Positions 45,302-53,303 of a DNA stretch of 64,000 bases are shown piece after piece. This stretch comes from a virus: positions 1-64,000 of the IMG/VR virus record IMGVR_UViG_3300024239_000016; one strand, given 5' to 3'. Under the pieces are notes generated by a model that was given only the letters and a program-made list of their open reading frames with translations, ran no database searches and was not told the DNA's origin. Numbering within the stretch: the first letter of the stretch is position 1; each line of letters starts with the position of its first letter. The position numbers and the translations under genes are program-made.

Positions 45302-45703
45302 ATGGAAAACTTTGAAATGCTTCAGAATGAATTCCGCAACAAGCGAATCGGCAATGAGCAGTTCCAAATCATGTTGGCGATGATCCAGGAGATCGCCAAT
45401 TGCTCTGATGAAGAGCACACGAAGTTCTATCAAATGGCAACTGCCAATGAAGGCTGCGAGACAGTGAAAGCTGTGCTGGCAGACGCATCGAAGATGCGGA
45501 TTGCATTTGGTGCGATCGCTGGTGCGATGCAGCGCACCGGCGCATGTCCTGAAACTAAGGACAAGGTCAAGTTCGACGAATTCATCAACGCATTCATCGA
45601 TGAGCTGATCTTCATTGACCGGCTCAACCAGGGCGAAATCGAAGCCCTTGTGGCATCTATGACCAGAGACTGGATGGAACAAAATGCAGCCAATCCGTAC
45701 TGA
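45302..45703 (+). CDS. Hypothetical early protein (133 aa)
   Basis: The leader and start (ATCCATGCCAAGGAGAAAAT, then C and ATG GAA AAC) are the same as for the gene at 9608. Helical acidic protein of unknown function. Its 3' end overlaps the start of a tiny membrane peptide. Confidence 0.75.
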   Translation: MENFEMLQNEFRNKRIGNEQFQIMLAMIQEIANCSDEEHTKFYQMATANEGCETVKAVLADASKMRIAFGAIAGAMQRTGACPETKDKVKFDEFINAFIDELIFIDRLNQGEIEALVASMTRDWMEQNAANPY

Positions 45704-45797
45704 AAAGCGCAGTCTTGACAAAAACCAGCCTACTTGGTTGGTTCGTAGTATCATGTTGATGATTATTGCCGGCGCTCTGTTAGCGTTGGCGATTTAA
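45684..45797 (+). CDS. Tiny membrane peptide (37 aa)
   Basis: A 37-codon frame overlapping the end of the previous gene by 20 nt and finishing 3 nt before a terminator. Basic N-terminus, then one hydrophobic span (IMLMIIAGALLALAI). Single-span phage peptides of this kind often act on host membrane proteins. Ribosome site weak (GGATGGA). Confidence 0.55.
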   Translation: MQPIRTEKRSLDKNQPTWLVRSIMLMIIAGALLALAI

Positions 45798-45800
45798 CAA

Positions 45801-45829
45801 AACAGCCCCAAAAGGGCTGTTTTTTTTTT
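45801..45829 (+). terminator. Rho-independent terminator
   Basis: An 8-bp stem AACAGCCC/GGGCTGTT followed by about nine T. Confidence 0.9.
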
Positions 45830-45887
45830 GTTCAAAACCAAAGATATTGTGCTTAGCTCGTATTAATAAATCCACCGAGGACTCATC

Positions 45888-47228
45888 GTGAAACAACATC
45901 TTGAACTGGCTAAAGACATCATCGAAAATGGCAGCTATCGGCCTGGTCGCGGCAATCAACCGACGCGTGCATTATTCGGCAAGCAGATGACTTTCGATCT
46001 GATGGACGGATTACCAATCTCTACTACGCAATACATCGATTTTCGTTCGTTGCTGGCTGAACTTTTCTGGTTTCTTTCTGGCAGTACCAACAACGATGAG
46101 CTAATTCATCTTGGCGCAAAATTCTGGACTCCCTGGGCGCTCGAGGAAAATGTTCTCAAGAACACTCCCGTCGATGGTTATACTCGTGCTTGCTCGCTGG
46201 CTATCAAAATGAACCAGAGCGTTTCGGAAATGATCAAGCATCTGAATGGGCTATCTATGGGAGATGCTGAAGCTCTGATGCAAGAGTACGGCATTAAAGA
46301 CCACGAGTCAGTCGTCGCTATCAAAAAAGGATCGCTTGGCCCGATCTACGGGGAGATGTGGCGGAATTTCAATGGTGCGGATCAGATCGCTCAGCTGGTG
46401 AAAAATTTACTCAGCAATCCATATTCGCGGCGCCATGTTGTTAGTAGCTGGAATCCCAGCCTACTCCCAGATGAGGCTCTGTCCCATAGTCAGAATGTAA
46501 TGGCTGGTAAACAGGTTCTGCCTCCATGCCATCCGCTGTGGCAGGTATTTGTTGCTCCCGTCACACCTAAGCAGCTGGTCAAATATCTTCAACATAATCG
46601 GTTCGTTCTGCCATATATGATCAACTGCCAGGAGATGATCAACGAGATAATCTCAGAGCTGCAAAAACTATCTACCGATGGCTCGCGTTTATCAGCCAAT
46701 GAGAGAGATGAGCGGCTGAAAGAGATCGTTTCGATGTACCAATTCGAAAACACGTGTGAGCTAGTCGGGTATAGCGATAGTTTTAAACGTGAGAAGATCT
46801 CTCTTCCGATCAACCGCCTATCATTGCAGCTGTATGCTCGCTCGCAGGATTTCATGGTTGGTACAGTTGTGAATGTTCCGTCGTATGCAGTACTGACGCA
46901 TATTCTGGCCGCAGTGATCAATGCTGTTCCTGGCGATTACATCCACACCATGGGCGATTGCCACATCTACGAGAACCAGATCGATCAAGCACAATTGCAG
47001 CTGGATCGCAGACCTATGCCTCTACCAGCATTAGCTCTACCGGATCATTTTTACTCATACAACTGGGAGAAATATGTTCACTCCCGGCCGCAATACATGA
47101 TGAATATCTTTACTGATAGATCATTAGATCCTTACGGTCTTGCCGATGGCCATCCATTCTCACTTGATGATTTTAAACTATTGGGTTACGATCATCACGA
47201 GAAGATCAAGTACAAAGTTTTGGTGTGA
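45888..47228 (+). CDS. thyA: Thymidylate synthase with two insertions (446 aa)
   Basis: The GTG start follows CGAGG by 8 nt. The ThyA signature is present: KKGSLGPIYGEMWRNF, SRRHVVSSWNP, the nucleophile C214 in LPPCHPLW, and LQLYARSQDFMVGTVVNVPSYA. ThyA methylates dUMP to dTMP using methylene-tetrahydrofolate. Standard enzymes are about 264 residues. Here about 65 extra residues precede the GPIYG motif and about 80 lie between C214 and LQLYARS. The core looks complete, so activity is likely. A 5-hydroxymethyl-type pyrimidine synthase cannot be excluded. Confidence 0.85.
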   Translation: MKQHLELAKDIIENGSYRPGRGNQPTRALFGKQMTFDLMDGLPISTTQYIDFRSLLAELFWFLSGSTNNDELIHLGAKFWTPWALEENVLKNTPVDGYTRACSLAIKMNQSVSEMIKHLNGLSMGDAEALMQEYGIKDHESVVAIKKGSLGPIYGEMWRNFNGADQIAQLVKNLLSNPYSRRHVVSSWNPSLLPDEALSHSQNVMAGKQVLPPCHPLWQVFVAPVTPKQLVKYLQHNRFVLPYMINCQEMINEIISELQKLSTDGSRLSANERDERLKEIVSMYQFENTCELVGYSDSFKREKISLPINRLSLQLYARSQDFMVGTVVNVPSYAVLTHILAAVINAVPGDYIHTMGDCHIYENQIDQAQLQLDRRPMPLPALALPDHFYSYNWEKYVHSRPQYMMNIFTDRSLDPYGLADGHPFSLDDFKLLGYDHHEKIKYKVLV

Positions 47229-47234
47229 TCCAAG

Positions 47235-47254
47235 TTTTTTCAAGTATATATTTC
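47235..47254 (+). promoter_or_regulatory. Early promoter ahead of 47335
   Basis: TTTTTTCA at 47235-47242, 3 nt, then ATATATTTC. About 80 nt before the ATG. Confidence 0.6.
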
Positions 47255-47334
47255 ATATATGAGTCGTAGCCTGATTTGTACTTCAAGTTACGGTTCGCAG
47301 ATATCTTAAGCCCATTCAAGTCAAGGAGTCTCGC

Positions 47335-48708
47335 ATGACCATCAATCGCAACATCGGCTCAGCCGAAGTCGTTACCGATATTCTGACCGAAGATCAGGTT
47401 ACCAGCAATGTCAGTCAGCCGTGCACCGCTGGCGACCCCCCGCCATCGTCTTTGGCTGCCGCACTCACGGCAGCGCTTGTGAATGTCCAGGTTAGCACCA
47501 AGTCGGAAAATCCCACCGATCTGAAGAACCTGGCAGACTATCATGCAGCTCGGCAAGCAGCAATGTGCTCCGGCTCTGGCGTCGAAGTTGATACGGAGGA
47601 ATTCGACAAGCCAATCAACCACTGCTATTCGACGACCGTTCCCAGCGGCGAATCGAATCAGGGCGCGCTGGCCGAAGCAACCGAAGATACCCTCCGGGGT
47701 ATGACCCCGCCGACATGTACCTACCACGATCTGCCGGAAGTCGTAGCAAGTCCTATTTCTTTGCCGGTAGAAGAATTATCGCCGGTCGATGATATTGCGT
47801 CGGATAATGCTTTGGCCGATGACTCCACTGTGCCTCTTCAGCAGAATACAGCGACGTCGCACATCTATAGCGAACTGCTCGAAGCAGATCTCACTGAGCG
47901 TGTCATTGGTGGGGCCCCGGGCCAAAAAGCACCGACCATTCAGTCTGCTGAAGACCTGGGCGATGCGACGGCAGCGGCTGCGTCTCAGAACAAACCGACC
48001 ATCAAGCCGAAAAAGAAGCCGAAACCGGCCAAGGTAGCAAAACCGGCACCGGTCGCTCAGCCAGCTCCGCGGCCTTATCAGGAAAAGATCTATAATCCTG
48101 ATGGCGTCACACAGGTCGCCAGCAATGTGCTGAATGTCGAACTGGCATTTGCGCTCAGGACCCACAAGGGCTATGAGTTCAATCCCGATTTCGGGAAAGA
48201 ACCCATGGAGACAACCGCAGTCGACTTTCGTCGGGTCATCCAGAAGCTGATCGACAGCGACAAGCTGTTGCCGCAGTCGGCTGACAGCCATTACCAATTC
48301 ATCGGTCGGTTTGTGCAGCTGTTTGGTTTGGTGCGCGCTGCTGTTATTCGCTCACCTGCTTGCTACAACACTTTCCGTGAAATGTACAATCAGGCTGTGC
48401 TGAATGACGCTCGTCCCAAGATCGAAGCCGAGATCATGCAGAAGATCGAGGAAGAATCGAAATTCAACTTCGCCACCACTGGCGATGCTGAGTACGATGA
48501 ATTCCTCGTGGATGTTGTGAAGTTCAACTGGGAGTTCGAGAAGACCGACTCCCGGATGGAATACGCTTTGTGCATTCAGCGGCTCAATTCGCTCGCACGG
48601 CGTGCTTACGAGAAAGCCGATCAGGGTAACCACATGTATCGGGTTACTCTGTATCATTACGCGACTGCCAGTGGCGTCAATCTGACGACACTGCTGGCCG
48701 GCTTGTAA
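47335..48708 (+). CDS. Large early protein with disordered N-terminal half (457 aa)
   Basis: AAGGAG 7 nt before the ATG. Residues 1-245 are low-complexity, rich in Ala, Pro, Thr, Ser and Glu, ending in a Lys/Pro/Ala linker (KPKKKPKPAKVAKPAPVAQP). Residues about 250-457 are a helical domain (EFNPDFGKEPMETTAVDFRR onward). GC content is higher than in neighbouring genes. Sole gene between promoter and terminator, so strongly and separately expressed. No family recognised. Confidence 0.75.
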   Translation: MTINRNIGSAEVVTDILTEDQVTSNVSQPCTAGDPPPSSLAAALTAALVNVQVSTKSENPTDLKNLADYHAARQAAMCSGSGVEVDTEEFDKPINHCYSTTVPSGESNQGALAEATEDTLRGMTPPTCTYHDLPEVVASPISLPVEELSPVDDIASDNALADDSTVPLQQNTATSHIYSELLEADLTERVIGGAPGQKAPTIQSAEDLGDATAAAASQNKPTIKPKKKPKPAKVAKPAPVAQPAPRPYQEKIYNPDGVTQVASNVLNVELAFALRTHKGYEFNPDFGKEPMETTAVDFRRVIQKLIDSDKLLPQSADSHYQFIGRFVQLFGLVRAAVIRSPACYNTFREMYNQAVLNDARPKIEAEIMQKIEEESKFNFATTGDAEYDEFLVDVVKFNWEFEKTDSRMEYALCIQRLNSLARRAYEKADQGNHMYRVTLYHYATASGVNLTTLLAGL

Positions 48709-48725
48709 TCTGCAGTACGCATTAA

Positions 48726-48768
48726 ACAATAGAGGAGCCGTTAGGCTCCTCTATTGTATTTTTTTTTT
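48726..48768 (+). terminator. Rho-independent terminator
   Basis: A 14-bp stem ACAATAGAGGAGCC/GGCTCCTCTATTGT with a GTTA loop and about ten T after it. Confidence 0.9.
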
Positions 48769-48785
48769 ACGCTATAGGACACAAA

Positions 48786-49052
48786 ATGATCATTGCACAA
48801 ACGAAACCTAAACCGGCCGGTATTAAGCTATCGGCAGTTCAGTTCAATGGCGACCCATCTGTTCATCCGAACATTTTTCATAGCACCGACCCAAAGCCGC
48901 ACTGGCGATTTGGTGGCGAAGACCACGGTGGTCCATATGACAGCGGCAGTTCTTACTTAGAGGAAGGGACATGGATTATTGGAACCGGAGTAAATTCTTT
49001 CCTAGTCGATAGCAAGACGTTTGAGAGAGACTGGCAGATAGTTTCTTTTTAA
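48786..49052 (+). CDS. Small hypothetical phage protein (88 aa)
   Basis: The C-terminal part (EEGTWIIGTGVNSFLVDSK, then FERDW) resembles the small widespread phage proteins with a G-D-W-I-V...V-D/K-P...F-x-x-x-Y pattern, whose function is unknown. The ribosome site is weak (GGACAC), and the gene sits directly after a terminator. Confidence 0.65.
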   Translation: MIIAQTKPKPAGIKLSAVQFNGDPSVHPNIFHSTDPKPHWRFGGEDHGGPYDSGSSYLEEGTWIIGTGVNSFLVDSKTFERDWQIVSF

Positions 49053-49072
49053 CGGAATGTGTTAGAAAAAAA

Positions 49073-49088
49073 TATAAGTATATATTCC
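49073..49088 (+). promoter_or_regulatory. Early promoter-like site
   Basis: TATATTCC at 49081-49088 within AAGTATATATTCC, preceded by A/T-rich sequence but without the TTTCA box. A terminator hairpin follows only 16 nt later. Confidence 0.45.
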
Positions 49089-49103
49089 ATACACGTATGT
49101 GTT

Positions 49104-49132
49104 GTTCTTATGAGAACTTTTTCTTTTTTTTT
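49104..49132 (+). terminator. Rho-independent terminator
   Basis: A 5-bp stem GTTCT/AGAAC with a TATG loop, followed by a T-rich run of about 15 nt. It lies between two promoter-like sites. Confidence 0.7.
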
Positions 49133-49147
49133 CTAACAATGTAAAAA

Positions 49148-49165
49148 ATCACAACCATATATTAC
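49148..49165 (+). promoter_or_regulatory. Early promoter ahead of 49208
   Basis: TATATTAC at 49158-49165, 43 nt before the ATG, with an A-rich ATCACAAC upstream. It leads the long operon 49208-54718. Confidence 0.65.
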
Positions 49166-49207
49166 AGCTATGACGGTAGTTAAATAATCTCAACGAAAGG
49201 AAAGCAA

Positions 49208-49762
49208 ATGAGTTATCCTGGGTTTCCAAATAGGGCTGGAATGCCTGTAATTGAAAACAACGCTATTCTGGATGCTGAACTTCAAGCAGCTGGAATCATT
49301 CCCATTTATGAGCAAGTGAGCAGAGAGCTAACCTCCGTGAAAAACGGACAGAGAGATAAGTTCACTCTTGAATCATGGGCAAAGAGCACTCTAGCAAATT
49401 TTGTCATTGAAGGATCTGGAGAAGTAAAAACGCACATTATCGGTTTCCTTCATGGCTGGGAATTCAAGCGCAATTGGTATTACTGGGTAGCGAAAGGACC
49501 TGGCATACCTCCTGAATATGCGTCGCAGCTACATCAGCTCCATGGGGCTTACGTCCGCGTCGATGGCCATGCATCTGGACCAGATCCGATCGAGTACTGT
49601 AAAGGATTTGCGGTCGGTAGCTACCATATCGACAAACCTGTCGGATTGCATGCTTTTGCGACAATGTTGAATCAGATCGTTGAGGATAATTTGAAATTCA
49701 GGGAAGCCAGAGCTTTTAAAAGACAGATTGCAAATCTTCGACCGAGACAAACTGGGAGGTAA
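49208..49762 (+). CDS. Hypothetical early protein (184 aa)
   Basis: AAAGGAAAG 5 nt before the ATG. Soluble, with Gly/Pro/His-rich centre (WVAKGPGIPPEYASQLHQLHG) and a basic C-terminus. Not recognised. It ends 4 nt before the HD gene, giving a tight operon. Confidence 0.75.
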   Translation: MSYPGFPNRAGMPVIENNAILDAELQAAGIIPIYEQVSRELTSVKNGQRDKFTLESWAKSTLANFVIEGSGEVKTHIIGFLHGWEFKRNWYYWVAKGPGIPPEYASQLHQLHGAYVRVDGHASGPDPIEYCKGFAVGSYHIDKPVGLHAFATMLNQIVEDNLKFREARAFKRQIANLRPRQTGR

Positions 49763-49766
49763 GAGT

Positions 49767-50387
49767 ATGTTGAACTATAGCGACTTCGATCCGGTCTACT
49801 ATATACGGGCCATCAAAGAGGCCTATAGAGAACGCTGGGTTTTAAACGACCCTGCCCACAGAGAAGATCACTTCGACAATGTCTATGCAACGGCACTGAA
49901 GATCAATGATGATCTGCAGCTTGGGTATGATGAGAAGAGGATTGCAATTTTCGCCTATTTCCACGATTTGTTTGCATGGTCTCGTATCAACCACCATCAG
50001 CTCAGCTGTGCGTTCGTCCTAACTACAGACGACAAATTGATCTCAGACGTCGTTGGTCCACCAGACGTTCCGTTACTTGACAGATCGATTATTGCCTACG
50101 GATGTCTGGAGCACCGAGCCACGTTTAAGGGTAAATATTCTCATCATTTTTCCGAGCTGTGCTCAGCAGCCGATCGGGGCCTACCAACGGATGTACAGAC
50201 CTTAGTAGATCGAGCGATCAAATATAGAGCGCGCGATGGGGAGGTCACCAGCAGCATCGTGAGCGATGCGATCGCTCATGTGAAAGAGAAATTTGGCCGC
50301 CACGGCTATGCCAGGTACCCAAAACTGTACCATGATGCATTTGGCGACACTATCGAGAAACGCTATCAGGATATTGACAATCTTTGA
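49767..50387 (+). CDS. HD-domain phosphohydrolase (206 aa)
   Basis: The start at 49767 follows GGGAGG; the in-frame ATG at 49728 lies within the previous gene. The metal-binding set of an HD domain is visible: H in HREDHF (around residues 26-31), HD in FAYFHDLF (around 62-69), and a later AADRG (around 133). HD enzymes hydrolyse nucleotides, cyclic nucleotides or (p)ppGpp. The substrate here is unknown. Early expression would suit nucleotide-pool or alarmone control, by inference. Confidence 0.75.
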   Translation: MLNYSDFDPVYYIRAIKEAYRERWVLNDPAHREDHFDNVYATALKINDDLQLGYDEKRIAIFAYFHDLFAWSRINHHQLSCAFVLTTDDKLISDVVGPPDVPLLDRSIIAYGCLEHRATFKGKYSHHFSELCSAADRGLPTDVQTLVDRAIKYRARDGEVTSSIVSDAIAHVKEKFGRHGYARYPKLYHDAFGDTIEKRYQDIDNL

Positions 50388-50403
50388 TATGCCGGAAGTT
50401 CAA

Positions 50404-50895
50404 ATGAAAAAATTACTGGCTCTTAACAAAGGTAGCAAGATGCGAGAAAGCATGCTCGCTTCTGTAATTCGCTCAGCGGTTGCTCTATCTATGAGTTCCG
50501 TAAAAAAGAAATTTTTTCTGTCGCTTAAGTACGGGGAAGAGTTACGTTGGTCAAATGACCTAGCACTGAATATCCGAGCGGAAATCGTCTTTAATCCATT
50601 AGAAAAATCAATTCAGATACATTCCCCATCGATAGATGGGGAATGTATCCCTGTTAAACTTGACATCGGTATCAATACCAGGGGCTTAAATCCATCGTCG
50701 ATCAAAGACGCTCTCTTTGCCGAGTGTATAAATCACGTCATTAAGGTGATTTTTCCAAAAGCCGAAATAAATCTAACCAAAGATAATCTAACTGATTTTC
50801 TTATTCAGCAAATAGAGCACACCTCCCCAGCGAAAATGAGAGAGGATCTTTACATTCGTTTAAGATGGATCAGTAGTAACTGTACATTTTTCTAA
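50404..50895 (+). CDS. Hypothetical protein (163 aa)
   Basis: The ATG at 50404 has GGAAG 5 nt upstream and is preferred to earlier in-frame starts that overlap the HD gene. Basic N-terminus, beta-rich middle, helical end. The sequence GGGGAATGTATC and its inverse at 50620-50650 form a hairpin inside the gene. Not recognised. Confidence 0.7.
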   Translation: MKKLLALNKGSKMRESMLASVIRSAVALSMSSVKKKFFLSLKYGEELRWSNDLALNIRAEIVFNPLEKSIQIHSPSIDGECIPVKLDIGINTRGLNPSSIKDALFAECINHVIKVIFPKAEINLTKDNLTDFLIQQIEHTSPAKMREDLYIRLRWISSNCTFF

Positions 50896-50917
50896 ATACC
50901 CAACCTGGAGTAAAGAT

Positions 50918-51307
50918 ATGTCTGATTCCTTGAAAATCTCGATTGTAAGGCTTCTGGTTTTGAGACCAGATTTGCACATCGAAGACATAAAAGTAACTCG
51001 TAACAATCTGGATAACGGCATTGAAGTGTGCGTGAATCAATCAGTACAAGTTGTTATACTGCCTGATGATGGAGTATGCTTGGCGCAAGTAAACAAAACC
51101 ACCTACTGCGGAAACATTGTCAATCCGATTGACCAAACAGTTGAGTATTATATCACAGCAACTGTAGATATCTCGACTGGAGCGATATCTACCGTCAGCA
51201 ATACCAGAATAAACGGATCTATCCAAGAGATCAATCACGTGATTGATGTTTATTTTGACATTTCCGCTACTCGCTCTAATAAGAGAAGCAAAAGGAGGAC
51301 CCAATGA
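50918..51307 (+). CDS. Hypothetical protein (129 aa)
   Basis: TGGAG 9 nt before the ATG. Beta-rich, with a basic C-terminal tail (SATRSNKRSKRRTQ). Stop and next start overlap by 4 nt (ATGA). Unknown function. Confidence 0.75.
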   Translation: MSDSLKISIVRLLVLRPDLHIEDIKVTRNNLDNGIEVCVNQSVQVVILPDDGVCLAQVNKTTYCGNIVNPIDQTVEYYITATVDISTGAISTVSNTRINGSIQEINHVIDVYFDISATRSNKRSKRRTQ

Positions 51308-51699
51308 ACATTGGCTTTAATATCAATACAACCCAAACAACGGAAGAGATTAAAGAGCTCCTCCGTAAGCGCATGCTGGACTTTGCGAAAAAGGAAATTG
51401 ATAACATGCTTATCACTCCTACTCAGATTGCAAATATGTCATCCAGGGAACTAAAAGAGCTGAACAATCAGACTGGAATGCTGCACGCTCTCATCAGCGA
51501 TAAGTTGAATAACTTTGCGCTAGAATACGCGGCTTCCGGTAAAATTGAAGCTTACATCGAGCGTAACGTTGATCACGCCATGGAGGTCGCAGTCAATAAA
51601 GCACTCGAACATAAAGCCAATGCGCTTGCTTTCAAAGCCATAAAGGATAGGAAATTCCCGATACCACTGGGCATCCCTGATATCCCTTTGATGGGTTAG
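51304..51699 (+). CDS. Hypothetical helical protein (131 aa)
   Basis: AAGGAGG 5 nt before the ATG, and ATGA overlap with the previous gene. Helical, amphipathic (EIKELLRKRMLDFAKKEIDNML). Likely oligomeric; not recognised. Followed by a hairpin. Confidence 0.75.
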   Translation: MNIGFNINTTQTTEEIKELLRKRMLDFAKKEIDNMLITPTQIANMSSRELKELNNQTGMLHALISDKLNNFALEYAASGKIEAYIERNVDHAMEVAVNKALEHKANALAFKAIKDRKFPIPLGIPDIPLMG

Positions 51700-51710
51700 C
51701 TGCATCTATA

Positions 51711-51739
51711 GGTAGGCTAGCATAGTTTGTTAGCCTACC
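51711..51739 (+). terminator. 9-bp hairpin without T-run
   Basis: GGTAGGCTA/TAGCCTACC with an 11-nt loop. May attenuate rather than stop transcription toward 51774. Confidence 0.5.
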
Positions 51740-51773
51740 AGTATATAGTGGCTTAATTAATTGGTAAAACGTC

Positions 51774-52100
51774 ATGAGCTCAAAGATCACGTATCAAAAA
51801 AGAAATGAACTTCTGCATGAGAAAATAAAAGATATCTGGAAGGATTGGTTGGGCTCTGAAGCAAAGCTTTTCAATGCGGTAATATCCGCCAACAAACAGT
51901 TGCTCAAGCCAATTCCAGGATCAAATGGATTATCGGTTTTAGTCATCGCGCACCCACGGGCCGATCAAGTATCGCTAATTGAAGACGTAACCGATGCTGA
52001 TTGGTGTTACGACCACGATGATCGGCTGCAAAATTTCCAGCTATCATTTTTTGGCAGGCTCTCGCGATCAGTGGTCAAAGAAAACACTCTTTCTATATAA
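51774..52100 (+). CDS. Hypothetical protein, possibly truncated by frameshift (108 aa)
   Basis: Soluble, with a clear alpha/beta core (LSVLVIAHPRADQVSLIE). The -1 frame is open from about 52022, past this gene's stop, to the TAG at 52340, and reads as credible protein (DCLAFKVYIRCMLMALYIHD). There is no start codon in that frame before 52175. A single-base change in 52022-52100 would fuse the two. The ribosome site is weak. Confidence 0.6.
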   Translation: MSSKITYQKRNELLHEKIKDIWKDWLGSEAKLFNAVISANKQLLKPIPGSNGLSVLVIAHPRADQVSLIEDVTDADWCYDHDDRLQNFQLSFFGRLSRSVVKENTLSI

Positions 52101-52174
52101 AGAAATCAATCGATGTATGTTCCAACTATGTACATCTGGAAGACTGCTTAGCGTTTAAGGTCTATATTCGCTGT

Positions 52175-52342
52175 ATGCTAATGGCGCTCTACATCCATGA
52201 TGTTAGCGAACAAGATGGCTGGAGTGTCTGGTTTAGCTTCAATAAGAAAAGAATTAAGAATTTTCCAGAGCACGACAAAATAAAAGAATTTCGTCGCTTC
52301 CTGAATCAGCAGTCGATCGCCAAGATAATTGAATTAAAATAG
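52175..52342 (+). CDS. Small ORF, possibly the 3' part of the preceding gene (55 aa)
   Basis: ATG at 52175 without a visible ribosome site. The product is basic and helical (KIKEFRRFLNQQSIAKIIELK). The frame is open a further 150 nt upstream, overlapping the end of the 51774 gene, so it may be a detached C-terminal part. The next gene starts 9 nt after. Confidence 0.5.
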   Translation: MLMALYIHDVSEQDGWSVWFSFNKKRIKNFPEHDKIKEFRRFLNQQSIAKIIELK

Positions 52343-52351
52343 GGGAAGGCA

Positions 52352-52591
52352 ATGAGATTTTTCAAATGGTTAGAAGATCTGTTCTGCTCAATGTTTGAAA
52401 CTGACCTCGATTACGAACCAATCAGCACCCGTGAATCTCAAAACGAGGCAAAAGAGCCCCTGGAATTCACCAATGTCGAAGATCTCAGTCCCCAAGTAAA
52501 ACACGAATTGGCTACAGAACTAATTAGCCGGACCAAATCGGAATTTACCTGGCGCAAAGCCAACCCATTACAAAATAAAACTGGAGAGTGA
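52352..52591 (+). CDS. Small hypothetical protein (79 aa)
   Basis: GGGGAAGG upstream of the ATG. Acidic middle (EAKEPLEFTNVEDLSPQVKHE); the next gene begins 1 nt after its stop. Not recognised. Confidence 0.7.
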   Translation: MRFFKWLEDLFCSMFETDLDYEPISTRESQNEAKEPLEFTNVEDLSPQVKHELATELISRTKSEFTWRKANPLQNKTGE

Positions 52592-52592
52592 T

Positions 52593-53303
52593 ATGTCAGA
52601 TAGCGATAAGGTTAACATTGAGGATTTTTTCTTCGATGGAAAAATAGCCATTATGGCAGCTGAGTGGAACGTCAGTGAATGCGATTCGTTTATTTACTCG
52701 CATGGCCTAACAACCGCTGTTGTTAGCGATTCTTCTTCAGCGATACAGGCCGCGGTTGAAAAGCTCACCAAAGAAACTGGATTCAAGCACGACTTCAGCA
52801 TGTCAGCTGGCCGAGCTATTATCAAGCGTGCCCCAGTTAAGATCGGTACCGTAGTTTGGTTCAACAAAGCAAACTGGTTCCCAATTTCAGATCTGAAGCA
52901 TCTTGAAGAAATGCAAGCTAAGTTTGTGCTTGAAATTTCCAAGTTGAAAAAGAATCTGCGTGAGTCAGAGCTGGCAGAAGTAATACTCAACTGCCAAGAT
53001 ATCGATTGCATCGATATTGATCGTAAATACAGCTTTACGGCAATCAATCCGTGTAGCGGCAATGTGCATTCAGAAAGAGACGCGGTTTTGTTCCTAGCAA
53101 AGGACAAAGCGTTTCTAGAGGGAGCGCTGCCAGGATATCGTGCTAAGTGTATCGAACTTGGTGCCAATCCCGCACATATTGAATCGATAGATTTGCTGAT
53201 TGCGCGTGTCGCCGATTATCAGAAGAAGATTGAGTCCAAAATCCCAGATACGGACCTACCATGTGAGATTCGTCGATGCGTGGATGGTGAAGGAGTCCAA
53301 TGA
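52593..53303 (+). CDS. Hypothetical protein (236 aa)
   Basis: TGGAGAG before the ATG. Mixed alpha/beta with a coiled-coil-like section (LEEMQAKFVLEISKLKKNLRE, around residues 106-126). The stop overlaps the ligase-like start by 4 nt, so the two are translated together and may interact. No family recognised. Confidence 0.75.
   Translation: MSDSDKVNIEDFFFDGKIAIMAAEWNVSECDSFIYSHGLTTAVVSDSSSAIQAAVEKLTKETGFKHDFSMSAGRAIIKRAPVKIGTVVWFNKANWFPISDLKHLEEMQAKFVLEISKLKKNLRESELAEVILNCQDIDCIDIDRKYSFTAINPCSGNVHSERDAVLFLAKDKAFLEGALPGYRAKCIELGANPAHIESIDLLIARVADYQKKIESKIPDTDLPCEIRRCVDGEGVQ

Noticed and set aside
52040-52060. T6 run as a programmed -1 slippery site
   Set aside because: The run is in the wrong phase for X-XXY-YYZ slippage, so an indel is the simpler explanation.
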